DNA from: Beta vulgaris subsp. vulgaris
Taxonomy: Eukaryota > Streptophyta > Magnoliopsida > Caryophyllales > Amaranthaceae
Direction: 5' to 3'
Assembly (NCBI RefSeq): GCF_026745355.1
Contig: NC_079209.1
Span: 45,834,971 to 45,898,970, forward strand
Length of the DNA stretch: 64,000 bases
A program made the translations under genes and the position numbers. Positions 44,730 to 54,859 of the stretch are shown piece by piece. Within the stretch, counting starts at the first letter, position 1, and each line of letters starts with the position of its first letter. The notes beneath the pieces were generated by a model, which did not search any database, had not been told where the DNA came from, and saw only the letters and a program-made list of their open reading frames with translations.

Positions 44730-44995
44730 TCCATGTATTGAAATAGCTAGTTCGGGAACGACCTGCTCTTTCCTAGTCACGAGCCACATGCAGGGAAACT
44801 TGCACGTGTGGTTCTGGCCGGGGACCCCGGTGGTTGGGTCATGGAGAAAGACCAACTTCCCTCTAGTCTGATGGATCGCTTGCGGATGCCTCCGCTCGAT
44901 CAACCGTATCTGGAATTGCTGCCGGAAAAAAAAGAGTTGGGCCCAATAACATCCCTGAAAGGTTGGATGGAGTTGTAGCAAGCACCTCGTGGCTT
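44730..44995 (+). other. Mitochondrial group II intron fragment (domain V/VI) in nuclear DNA
   Basis: The segment AGCCACATGCAGGGAAAC with its complementary arm TTGCACGTGTGGTTC (44772-44806) is a group II intron domain V: the AGC triad, the bulge-and-helix pattern and a GAAA-type loop. The downstream sequence is GC-rich (GGCCGGGGACCCCGGTGG) unlike the surrounding LINE, and its codon-free style fits plant mitochondrial introns. Which mitochondrial gene it came from I cannot say from memory. It interrupts LINE coding sequence. Confidence 0.65.
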
Positions 44996-45179
44996 GGGTT
45001 ATATCCTCAAAGCTCGTCTTTTTAGATCACTTCATCATATATTCACTTCATCGGATCATTGCCAAATATCACAAGACTACTTGTATAATGCAAACGTCAA
45101 TGCCCCTCTTTTTATTTGAGAAAAATGTGATGCTCAAGGAAGGACTATGATGTTGTTGTTAAGAAAATTTGGAGCATAA

Positions 45180-46260
45180 AATTTAGTGGTTCGCATATAT
45201 ATGTTTAACTTAACTCAAAAATGCAAACTTTTGAAAGTGAATTCAAAGGAATGGAATAAAACCCAATTTGGCAATATTTTTCACCAAATTCGACAAGTAG
45301 ATCAAAAACTTCTTGAAATACAATCTCTTCTAGCTATTCATCCTTTGGATGAAACCCTTCAAAAAAGCAAGATATTTTCTTAAATAAAAGGTCTAATGAT
45401 GCATGTGAGAAATGACTCGTTTCCTACAAATTTTAATTCTGTTAGGATTTGCTTATTTTCTAGTTCTAGTAGCATTAGTTTTCCTAATTCTATTAGGATT
45501 AGAACTCCTAGTTTTGTTAGGAGTCTTTTTAATGTTTTAGTTTGTCTAAAATTCTAGGTGAGTTAGAAGTCCAAGTGAGTTAGAAGTCCAAGTCCTAGTT
45601 GGATTAGGATTCTAATTGGAGTAGAGTTATAATAGTATTAGAAGTCTAGTTAGTAGTAACCAAGTTGAGTTTGTTCTACTTGGATTAGGAGTGTGTTTAT
45701 TTCTTTCTTATCTTGTTCTTAGTTTCCTAACCTTAGTAGGAATAGGGTTTGCTTGTTTGCCTTTGTTTTCACGCCTATATAAGGCATGCATGTTAATGAA
45801 TAAAATCAGTTTCTTGAGTTTAAGAAAAGTGTTAAGGTTGTCGTGCTTGCATAGAACTGAGAGTTCATATACACAAATTGCGACTTTGTGTGATCTTGGA
45901 GCTGAGACTCACAAGAGAACCTCTAAAACTGCGATTTAAGAGCCTATCCCTTTTATTTTTATTGTTGTTCATCCATAATAAAAACACAAAAAGAGTTCGA
46001 ACCGCCAATAAAAATCACATCAATGGAACATAATATTGCTTACAGGAAGCAAAAAAAGTAAAACCAATTATATGCTCCTTGGTGATACAAATTTGAAATA
46101 CTTTCGCACCCATGCAACTATTAGAAGAAATCGAAACCAAATTAAAGAGTTTATTACGGTTGATTTTCAAGTTATTACCCAACCCTCTTTAATAACACGT
46201 GAAATTACTAAAGTATTCAAGGAAAGATTTGTCTCTATTTGATCCTAATGAGGATTTCCA
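45180..46260 (+). pseudogene. LINE pre-RT region interrupted by an LTR-like insert
   Basis: KVNSKEWNKTQFGNIFHQI with QVDQKLLEIQSLL (45220-45340) is the helical linker between endonuclease and RT in plant LINEs. It resumes at about 46025 with SKTNYMLLGDTNLKYF and RRNRNQIKEF. The 0.6 kb between belongs to the LTR-like remnant. Confidence 0.7.
45440..46018 (+). repeat. LTR-like remnant (possible solo LTR)
   Basis: It begins TGTTAGGATTTGC and contains a TATA motif (CTATATAAGGC, 45776) and a poly-A signal (AATAAA, near 45799), in LTR order and spacing. The interior repeats GTTAGGA/GGAGTC-like words. The right edge and a target duplication could not be fixed, so solo LTR is a proposal. Confidence 0.45.
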
Positions 46261-46839
46261 TCTCCTCTCTCCCATTATTTCGGAGGAAGATAATCAATTT
46301 CTCATCTCAAATGTATTAAGGGATGAAATTAAGGAAGCATTTTTTTTATCTTGCTCCTGATAAGTCTCCTGACCCTGATGGCTACCTCCTTTCTTTTTTC
46401 AAAAATACTGCGCGTTAGCTGGAAATTTGGTCTGTCGTGCCCCAAATTTGCAGTTTACTATATATTAATATTTTCTCTTTCTTGGCAGATAAGTTCCAAT
46501 GGCCTTTGCTTCCCTATTGGATGTCGTCTATGGAGCTTTCTTCCTTTCGGTCCACCTTAGAACTGTGTCATTCTAACCTTCCCTTAACAAATCTGACCCC
46601 GTACATTTTTGTTTGGTGCCATGTTTGGTACTTTAGAAACAAAGTCATTTTTAGTAATGAAAGCATTTCTTTCACCCAAGGCCCAAATTAGATTTATTAT
46701 TAACTCTTTTGTTAATAATTAGGAGAAGGCTTTTTGCTCCTAGAATGATGATCGGTCTGCCCGTCTTTATTCTCCCACCACTAACAAGCTATCTCTTCGC
46801 TCTAGCCCAAATCTCATTTGGGCTCCTCCTACTGATAGA

Positions 46840-47285
46840 TTTTGTAAGCTCAATTTTGATGGATCCAAACTTGCTAATGGTCAAGCTTCTTACGGGTTTG
46901 TTATCAAGAACAACCTTGGTGATGTTTTGATTGCCTTTGCAAAGGCTCTTGGTGATTGTCATTCTATTCTTATGGCGCAGGCCATGGGGATGTATGAAGG
47001 CATTAAATGAGCTCTTTCCCTTCGTATTAGTAACTTAATAATAGAAGGCGATAAAGGTTATCAATACTCTTAAGCATTGTTCTAAGTCTCCTTGAATTAT
47101 TGCTAATATCATTTGTGATGCAAGTGCTCTTTTGGATCATTTCGAAGTTGTGCTTGTTCAACATTATTTTAGAGAAGCTAATCATGATGCGGATTTCATG
47201 ACGCATAAGGCTCATTCCTTCTCGAATGTGCTATTTTGGTCTCCACCCTATTGTATTAATTTTTTCTTTCTTATCCGAAAGAATG
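46840..47285 (+). pseudogene. LINE RNase H domain (RVT_3 type)
   Basis: CKLNFDGSKLANGQASYGF followed by NLGDVLIAFAKALG, AQAMGMYEGIK, LIIEGD and FREANHDADFM is the RNase H fold found at the C-terminus of plant L1 ORF2. The catalytic Asp of NFDGS, Glu of YEGI (position usually E), Asp of EGD and a late Asp are present. Two frame interruptions (a stop after GIK and one base near 47060) break it. Confidence 0.8.
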
Positions 47286-47705
47286 TTTCAGGTTAGCCTC
47301 CTCATTGAGGAGGTTAGCTTAAGGGGTTTTTTTTTTTTGCGTATCAAAAAAAATCCACAAAATTTTTTCATGGATATACAGATATTGAAAAAGGTAAATT
47401 CTTAGGACCCGTGCATCATTTTAGAAACCTGTTTGTTCAAGAACGTTTTGCAATCTATTTTTTCAATAAATATCTAATCAATAAAATAATTATGACATCA
47501 GAAAGCAGACAACAAACAATTTAACCAGCTCAAAAGATCAAAATTTTCATTATTGGCACGAGAATCAGGAAATGGAGTATTGAAAAGAAGAAAAAAGTAA
47601 AAGGAAACATACAATAGCCATTGAGTCAAGTCAAAGGGTAAAGTCCTATATTCAATTGATACAATATGTTCATGTTCAAATGTGATGCAAGATGACAAGC
47701 ATATA

Positions 47706-48147
47706 TCTCTATTATATAAGGGAAGGGGGGAGCAATGGTGTCCTTTTTTGAAATGCCAATTTTGCCCCCTTCTCTTTCTAAATTATAAAATAGTGTTTGT
47801 ATTATTGACTTTGCTAAATTTAAGAGATGCCTATATTTGGCAAACTTTATTCCTCAGCCACAGTCAAGAAAAAAAAATATTTCGTGCCATATATCATACA
47901 GGTTGCGCGGATTCAATTATGGGCTTATAACTAAACAATACTACGATCTAATAAATTTTTGATAACTCAGAAGAGAAGCTCCAAACAAAAGAGGGAAAAA
48001 ACTAAAATAAATTTAAAACGCTAATAACTTAATAGGTCATGATTAGATTAACAATATTTACGCATTTCCAGAATATTATTATGTTCGCAATGCCATTTTC
48101 TGAAAATTTCAATGATATATAATTTTTTTTTCTAAATATTCAAGTAA

Positions 48148-48200
<53 letters not shown>

Positions 48201-48541
48201 TATATATATATTATATAAGCCAATGGGTGAGCTATTATATATCTATTATATAAGCCAATTTCAAACAATTAAAAAGTAAGAACTTTCAAAGTTTCTTTCT
48301 AACTAAACTTCCAATTGCAATCACAATTTCAAAGAACATACATTAACATAAACATACCCAAAAAAAGGAGGACAATCTCTTTTTTTTTTTTGATTTTTTG
48401 CCTTTTATAATTGTCTTATGTGTCGATTAGGATAATTTATCATTTTATTTATTTAAGGCTCATAGTGGTCGTTTGTGTTAGTTGGGATAATAAGACATTA
48501 TTTTAAAATTAACGCATGCATCGCGTGCAATATAAGGCTAG
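47706..48541 (+). mobile_element. Non-autonomous Helitron
   Basis: Starts TCTCTATTATATAAGGG after host A and ends ...GGCTAG before host T. The 3' hairpin GCATGC-ATC-GCGTGC has one T-G wobble, where the Helitron at 20308 has a perfect GCACGC arm. The first 60 bases (TATAAGGGAAGGGGGGAGCA, TGGTGTCC) are shared with that element, so both belong to one family. 836 bp, non-coding, containing an (AT)n(AC)n microsatellite. Confidence 0.82.
48151..48211. repeat. (AT)n(AC)n microsatellite
   Basis: About 17 AT dinucleotides, eight AC and five more TA, inside the Helitron. Confidence 0.95.
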
Positions 48542-48544
48542 TAA

Positions 48545-49725
48545 CTATATACTATAAGTAATTGTAGCCACAATCAAATTGCATTCACATTTGCCGCCAA
48601 TAATTTCCCTTTCAACTAACAACCTCTCAATGTAAACAAAGTGGCATCATCCCCCTTGTCTGTAGTACACCAAATGTGGTCGTCTTAACAAACTGAAAAT
48701 CAATGAAAAATTAGCAGTCATCAAACATATGATTTGAAATTGAAGAAATTCCACGCTACTCCCTGTTTAAATGTGCTAAATTCATGCAGGTTTTTAACAT
48801 TGTAATAACAAAATCTTGCCCCCCCAAAAAAAACAATCCCACAATTGTAAGAATTCCTAAGATATGTATGTAATTATTCTTATTTATCATCCAGTGTGTA
48901 TCATACACCCAAATATACATGTGCTAAAGGGACCCATACTATGCGTGCTCGTAAACTTTTCTTCTATGTCCGACACATAGCATACACGCACTGTGCTGAT
49001 ACCACTCGTTGTACCGATTAGAGATAGCTATATCTACTAATAAGGTTGATTTCTCACCTCTAATAGATGATTTAAAATATATTTTCTTTATTGATGGTTT
49101 TGATTCCAATGTTTAACAAAGTGATATAGGGTAAAATTGTTTGGTTGACAAAAACAGAAAATAAATGAAGTTACTTAGAGCATTGTTAACTATGAGTCCA
49201 CGAAACAAAACACAAAATGAAGGAAGTTACTTGGAGAATGTTAACCATGAACCAAATACAAAATGGATGAAATTACTTAGTGCATTGTTTTTAACCAGGG
49301 AGTTACTTAGAGCAATGTAGAACTTCCCATGAGCTATCCAATAACTTTTGCCACTTCTATGAATTGGAACTTTAAGGGAAAAACAATTTCTTATAAAATA
49401 CTACTTCCAAGACCTTAAGTAGCTGAACAAGGAAATAGTGTACAAAATTCAGTAATTTAGTTTAAAAAAAAAACAGAGTTACAAACCCAAACCACTAAAA
49501 TTTCCACCATCCCTCTTCATTTGAGCAGATTACTACAATGAATTAATCAATTATTCCGATCAGAAAATAAAGTAGAAAACAAAAATTGACATTTCATAAT
49601 CTATTTCCCAATAAATTGCAACTATAATAACTATAAAGTAATAGTGATTTCATATTAACCAAAAAGAGCAAAAAGAGGAAATGAACTCACAAAGATTACA
49701 TCATCAGATTACATGATTGAATTAT
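48545..49725. other. Intergenic, downstream of PRA1, no gene seen
   Basis: AT-rich. A phrase containing GAAGTTACTTAGAGCA is repeated several times between 49165 and 49320. No supported coding region. Confidence 0.55.
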
Positions 49726-49731
49726 CAATTT

Positions 49732-50361
49732 TCAATTAGATGCCGAAAACGAAGACGACGCCGTATCCTTCAAAGGAAGGCGTTCACCCAATCCACCAGT
49801 ATTCCGACTATAAACAACACGCGCACCACTCTCATCCTCGAACCCGACATCCGATACCGGAAGATCATCCGTCCTTCTCACCGCCGCATGAGCTACAATC
49901 ACCGCAACCGCAACAAAAAGCGCAACAACAATGTTAACAGTAACATCGGTAAGCAGCAGAAAAACAACGGTGAAAACGGTGAGAAGAAGAAGCACAGCTT
50001 TATCACCAACTTCATACCCAAAAACAACAAGTGGCGATTCGCGCAGGAAGTAGAAGAATAACCAAGCGGACATAAAAAGAGTAAAAACGATGAGAGAAAG
50101 AGGGTGCCAAAGAAGAGAGAGAAAGAGGATTATAAGTGCGATGATTGCGTAGTTCATGCGGAAGTAAGAAAGGTTTGTTTTGATTGTGAGAAAAGTGTCG
50201 TTTATGGAGGTTGGGAAAGAGAGAGAGGAGAGAGAAAATAAGAGGTTCCATGGACGACATGTTGTGAGGGTTGATTGGATCTTGTGTTTTGCGCGTGTGA
50301 TGAATTGGAGATTGTCTGTGTTTGGAGATTGGGATGTTGGGATTGTGCCGTAGGTTGTCAT
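49732..50361 (-). CDS. PRA1: PRA1 family protein (prenylated Rab acceptor)
   Basis: A single-exon frame of 209 codons, as is usual for plant PRA1 genes. The N-terminus MTTYGTIPTSQS and RPWNLLFSLSSLSFP lead into the PRA1 core. There are two hydrophobic pairs: about 72-86 and 89-105, then 122-138 and 142-160, separated by LRESPLVVFGYEVGD. An acidic tail (DDLPVSDVGFEDESG) faces the cytosol. PRA1 proteins sit in ER, Golgi and endosomal membranes and help recruit or recycle prenylated Rab GTPases. The start and MTTYGT sequence suggest the plant F subgroup, from memory. The frame is intact with a good ATG and no stop within it. No functional neighbour. Confidence 0.92.
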   Translation of the reverse strand: MTTYGTIPTSQSPNTDNLQFITRAKHKIQSTLTTCRPWNLLFSLSSLSFPTSINDTFLTIKTNLSYFRMNYAIIALIILFLSLLWHPLSLIVFTLFMSAWLFFYFLRESPLVVFGYEVGDKAVLLLLTVFTVVFLLLTDVTVNIVVALFVAVAVIVAHAAVRRTDDLPVSDVGFEDESGARVVYSRNTGGLGERLPLKDTASSSFSASN

Positions 50362-50634
50362 GTTAATGGAGGAAATGTTGGATGTGAATCTGGGATTTGG
50401 AAATTGGGTATTGGAGGAGTGAGGTTGGGGAAAGGGGGAAATAGAAATATCTTTGGAGGTGCTTCTTCGAGTCTAAATGTGGGATTATTCCCATCAATTT
50501 TACCTTTTTATTATAAAAAATTAATATGAACTTGGTGCACATTAATTTAGTGTGCACTTTTTCTGTTTTTGTCGCGTTCAGTCTTTCACTCTTTCGCTCT
50601 CTTGATAACTATTTCTTTTGATAACTTCTCTCTC

Positions 50635-51290
50635 GATAGTGTATTTTGAAATAATATAGTGTATTTTAAAATAATAGTGTATTTTAAAATGATAAGCGTA
50701 CTTTGACATAATAGTATTTTGCTGAGATTTTGGCAAGAGTGTTTTACATGATATGGTGTATATTGACATGATATAGGCCTTGTTTGGTTGACATCCAATT
50801 ACCTAGGAATTGCAAGTTCCTAGGAAGTGCAAATATAAGAAGATGTTTGTTTAATTAGAGCATAGGAAGTGGAACTTCCTAGGAAGTTCTACTTCCCACA
50901 CAATGGGGGAAGTTGCTTACCTAGTCTCCCCTAGGTAAGTGCCACTTCCCATGGGAATTCCATCTTAATTCCCATAGCCTACCAAACAATTTTGCTTACT
51001 TCCTAGGAAGTGAAATATCATGGAAAGTGAAATTTCATGGGAAGATCAACTTCCCAAGTGCAACCAAAGATACCATAGTGTATTTTTAAATGACATAATG
51101 TGTTTTGACATGATAGTATTTTGCTGTGTTTTTTGGCATGATAGTGTTGCATGATATAGTGTCTTTTGACATGATATATTGTAGTTTATTTGTATATTAC
51201 ACAAAATTATCATAATCGATCGTTATAGCGTTGACATTATAGTGTATTTTGACATGATATAGTGTGTTTTGACATGCTATAGTGTATGTT
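50635..51290. repeat. Degenerate minisatellite TGACATGATATAGTGTATTT, split by a MITE
   Basis: Units of about 20 bases (ATAGTGTATTTTGACATGAT and variants) recur from 50635 to 50775 and from 51075 to 51290. Longer phrases such as AGTATTTTGCTG also recur, hinting at a higher-order unit. The interruption is the element at 50776-51074. Confidence 0.75.
50776..51074. mobile_element. MITE with GGCCTTGTTTGGTTG ends
   Basis: The left end is GGCCTTGTTTGGTTG, the right end read inward GGTATCTTTGGTTG. ATA flanks both sides (50773-50775, 51075-51077). The interior repeats CTAGGAAGTG / CACTTCC words in inverted orientation and can fold. The PIF/Harbinger (Tourist) or hAT class cannot be settled. Confidence 0.6.
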
Positions 51291-51860
51291 TGTTCTGAAC
51301 AACTATTTTTGTTAAAATTTTAGAGTGAAAAAATCTTATTGAAGAGAGAGAAAATCGCGGATTTTAGAAAGTGGGAGTGACTAGTTTGCAGTAGGGCACG
51401 TGCCTGAACCTGATCCACGGTATTTTTAATGTGAACCGAGTCCATGCAAGACATATTGTTTTTATCATATGCAAAATTCAAGTTAAAGAACATCATGTGA
51501 CATGTCATGTCTCCATCTATTTTTTGCAAATATATATTTTCATATTACTAATTTTGTAGGTCATTTTTAAAGATATCATTTCAATATTAGGCTTTAATCA
51601 TACATTTTAGTATTTTCAAAATAATTTCAATATTAGGCTTTAATCTAGTATACAAAAATTGATATACTCCCTTAGTTTACAAACAATTGGTATACTTCAC
51701 TTTGGAGGAGAACCAAGATAATTCTGGATTAGTAAAAAAAAAAAAGCGACAATTCTGGAAAAAAACATGAGAGAAATACAAAAAAAGCATATCTAATTTT
51801 TGGGATATGGAAAATAAGCATTAAAATATTGAAGGAGAAAAACTAGAGTCGTGGGAAGGT
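51080..51860. other. Intergenic, no gene seen
   Basis: The remainder of the minisatellite plus AT-rich sequence. A lone Stowaway-like start (TACTCCCTTAG) at 51665 has no right partner. Confidence 0.5.
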
Positions 51861-51867
51861 TTTGGAT

Positions 51868-52836
51868 GGAATAATAGGAAATTAGCCAGGAATAATCCCA
51901 CCTCTGGCCAATCTGCCAAAAATAATCCCACCTTTGGATTATTTTACCTTTTCTTACTAAATTGATTTTTTGGTCCTAAGAACTTGTAACTTGGCAAACG
52001 GGTAAACCAAGTTAATTTTTTATTCAACCTTTGCCCGACTAAATTGGACCCCGCCCCTGCCACCGGACCCCGCACCAGCCACCGGACCCCGCACCAGCCG
52101 CCAGGCCTCTCCCCAGCCACCAGGACTAACCCCTCTCTCCCCATGGTCGCTTCTATCTTCCTCCTGTCTATCTCCTCGAATCAAGTGTATATGTTGTGGT
52201 GGTTGTGCGATCTCTCTCTTCGAGCGATGGTTGTGTGTGGTAGTGGTAGTCGTCGTCAACAATGGTGGTGCCGGAAAAGCTCGGAGAGAGGAAAGGAGAG
52301 GGGGTGAAAAGATACGAAGGAAGAGGAGAAGGGAATGAGTGACGGGGTCATGGGGTGAAGGGGAGAAAGGGGGAGGGGTGGCGGGGTTGGCTACATGCGA
52401 AGGGTCGGGAGTTTGCAGGGGAACCAGGTGGGAGGGTGGGTTTGTTTTGGGATGGGGCAGCAGGGAACCGGGGTAAATGATGGGGTTTAGATTTTGTAGC
52501 GGGTTGGGGTGGGGGTGGGGGCGGGACTAGGGTGGTGTGTGGTAGCAGGCAGCAGCGAACTGGGATAGTGGGGGGGTTTAGCTTTTGCAGCGGGGTGGGT
52601 GGGGGTGGGGGCAGGGGTATGGCAGCAGGCAGGAGAGATGAAAGAGATGGACATGGTAGGGGGGATGAAAAAAACCGGATAAATGCCATACCTAACTTGT
52701 TGTTACGTGTCATTATGTTCCTAGAACAAAAAAATCGATTTAGTAAGCAAAGGTAGGATTATTCCAGAATAATCCTACCTTGGGATTATTTTTGGCAGAT
52801 CGGACAAAGGTGGGATTATTCTTGTCCAATTATTCC
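51868..52836. mobile_element. Long-TIR DNA element with GC-rich cargo (Pack-MULE-like)
   Basis: The ends are inverted copies over about 125 bp (left GGAATAAT...AATAATCCCACC, then GATCTGCCAAAAATAATCC-like phrases; right is the complement). The interior 52030-52660 is strikingly GC-rich compared with everything around it, with a tandem CACCGGACCCCGCACCAGCC segment, a duplicated G-rich block, and frames without a recognised protein. Long TIRs with foreign GC-rich filling suggest a Pack-MULE. A target duplication could not be confirmed. Confidence 0.55.
52501..52616 (+). repeat. Duplicated G-run block with G-quadruplex potential
   Basis: Two G-run clusters, 52501-52525 and 52592-52616, each contain at least four runs of three or more G within 25 bases. 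They are part of a segment of about 85 bp present twice (about 52445-52535 and 52535-52620), both with a GGGTTTAG.TTTTG.AGCGGG phrase. Confidence 0.75.
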
Positions 52837-52928
52837 GGAAGAATAAAATGTGGTGGGATATATGAGGTAAAAAATTGTATAAAGTTGATATATTAGCATA
52901 TAAGGATAAAGTGAAATTTTAACAATTA

Positions 52929-53208
52929 CTCCCTCCGTTTTTATTTAATTGTTACATTGTTGTATGCACAACAATTTAGACAATGTCACTTTCGAACTTT
53001 TGGGAGGGTACTTTTTTACCATTTAATGTAAAATAATTAGAAAAAGTGAAAAAAGTAATACTATTGGGTGAAAAAAGAGAAAAACAAATATAATAGTAAT
53101 ACTTCATGGTGGGCCAAGTACGCCAATAAGGAAAGGTTAAACAATATAGCAATTAAAAAGAAACACCTATATATGAAAGATGTAGCAATTAAATAATAAC
53201 GGAGGGAG
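52929..53208. mobile_element. Stowaway MITE
   Basis: Ends CTCCCTCCGTTTTTATTTAA and, inward from the right, CTCCCTCCGTTATTATTTAA. TA is duplicated at 52927-52928 and 53209-53210. 280 bp, non-coding. The TIRs are close to the family consensus. Confidence 0.9.
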
Positions 53209-53346
53209 TAAGTAGAAACTATTTTAAAAGTAAAGTGTAACAATTAAGAAAAACGAAGATAGTATAATCGCAATTCACAACTAGTTTTGGCACTGAAGAT
53301 GTTGTGGGTTATTTTTTATGATTGTGTTAGTAATAAGAGAAGTAAT

Positions 53347-54842
53347 TTTTTTTTGACATCAGAGTATTTGCATTAATTAAAAATTAAAAGTACAACCTAA
53401 TGCTAGTACAACTAAATAGAAGACAAAGCAAATGAAACTAGAACAGCTTCATTTGTTCTTACATACTCTACGAAATAAAAACAAACTATTACATATTCAG
53501 ACCAACTTAGACTAATCTCGAGCGATGCGAGGAGGATGGGGGACAAAGGTCTTGATAAAACAGACCTGGTATGAGAGGAAACCTGTTGTAAGACGACACC
53601 AAAACGGTCTTCAAAAGTAGATTGCCGCAACTCAACTAGTAGCTCCCAAACTCTATTAGCCACGAAATCCCAAGGTCCTTTAACATAACCACCTTCCTAG
53701 GATTCCACTAATGAAAGTAACCAATAAATAACATCCTTTGGTGACTTCTGACCCTTGTACAACGGTGACCAGAGTTTAGTCTCGCAAGACTGAAACTCGA
53801 AATGCGTGGAGGACATAACTTGCTCCAAATCAAATTGGAGGGCCTCCCACAAGATGCATTTTTGAGGTGTGATGACTCCAAAGGTCATCACTTGAAATTT
53901 GGGCGATTTATATTGAAGAAAATCACCCAATCGACGAATTCGAAGATCCGTCCTTGCAATCTCAAACCTAGAAGATCTAACCACAACAGGAATAGAAAGA
54001 ACATCACCTCTCATGTTACCCAATACTTCAACCCCTATATATTCATAACTAGATCTGAAACACCCTAAATTAAAACGGAAAGAAAGACCATAGGCAAGAT
54101 ACCTAAAACAGAATAACAACCAATACATGATACCACACCAAAACCGGCACCACAGAAACTTCAGAAACTGCAGTATATCTTCACGGGCCAACGATGGAGT
54201 CCTGAGCAAGCCCAACGAACCGACAACTTAACACTAGAGGGGAGCGAGAAGGGGACACTAACACTAACGCTCAAAACAGAGCAGGGGAAAGGGGAGGGGA
54301 ACCTAGAACTAACCACTTTAAAAACGAACGGGGAATCGAGGAAGGGGAAAAACTAATCCTAACTTCAAGCACTGAGAACTTGGGGTATGGGGACGGGAAG
54401 CTAACCTTAAAATTAGGACAACGCAGGGACGACTTACGGCACTGAATGAAGCTATATGACACTTTGGTGGGCAAATCGACACGCGGAAGGGAGATCTACT
54501 TAACGACAGGGACGGGCGAGGGTAAACCGATGACGACAAATAGGGGAGGGGACGTGAAGGGGTAACGATGACGACAAATAGGGGAACACGGCGGAGGGTG
54601 AGACGGACGAACGCGACGGGGCGGTGGAAGGAACCAACGAAGGGAAAAAGACAACAAACTAAACCTATAAACTGAAAAACGAATAACTAACCGTCGGAAG
54701 CGGAGGGAAGCAGGCTCGCCGGCGGCTAAGAGAGCGGCGCGCACTCAACTAGCCACCAACGAGCATAGGTAGTGTTTTTGGTTTTTAGGGTTCGGGATAT
54801 TCTAGAGAGAAAAGGTGCAACTTTTTTTTCCAATCAATAAGC
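53347..54842 (-). mobile_element. Retroposed 1.5-kb unit with 11-bp target duplication
   Basis: AGAGAAGTAAT occurs at 53336-53346 and 54843-54853. Read on the minus strand the unit ends in an A-tail (T-run 53346-53354), so it was copied from RNA. It is more GC-rich at its 5' end (54480-54750). Open frames on the minus strand at 54744-54496, 54215-53697 (172 codons) and 53663-53412 have no domain I recognise; the 172-codon one has a hydrophobic N-terminal part. It may be a processed retrogene or a non-autonomous LINE relative. No introns or LINE enzymes are visible. Confidence 0.6.
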
Positions 54843-54859
54843 AGAGAAGTAATAAGAGG

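Larger units (their letters stand above)
42045..47355 (+). mobile_element. Second L1-type LINE, plus strand, interrupted
   Basis: In order: leader, ORF1 with DUF4283 and zinc knuckle (42099-43404), endonuclease start (43397), a foreign insert (about 43555-44535), endonuclease continuation (44540-44720), a mitochondrial fragment (about 44730-44995), the linker before RT (45180-45380), an LTR-like insert (45440-46018), the RT start with SPDPDGY (about 46370), zf-RVT-like remains (46600-46650) and RNase H (46840-47280). It ends in GTATC followed by a poly-A of eight (47346-47353). Most of RT is deleted. Confidence 0.8.

Noticed and set aside
51665..51700. Stowaway-like start TACTCCCTTAG
   Set aside because: No inverted partner within 500 bp.
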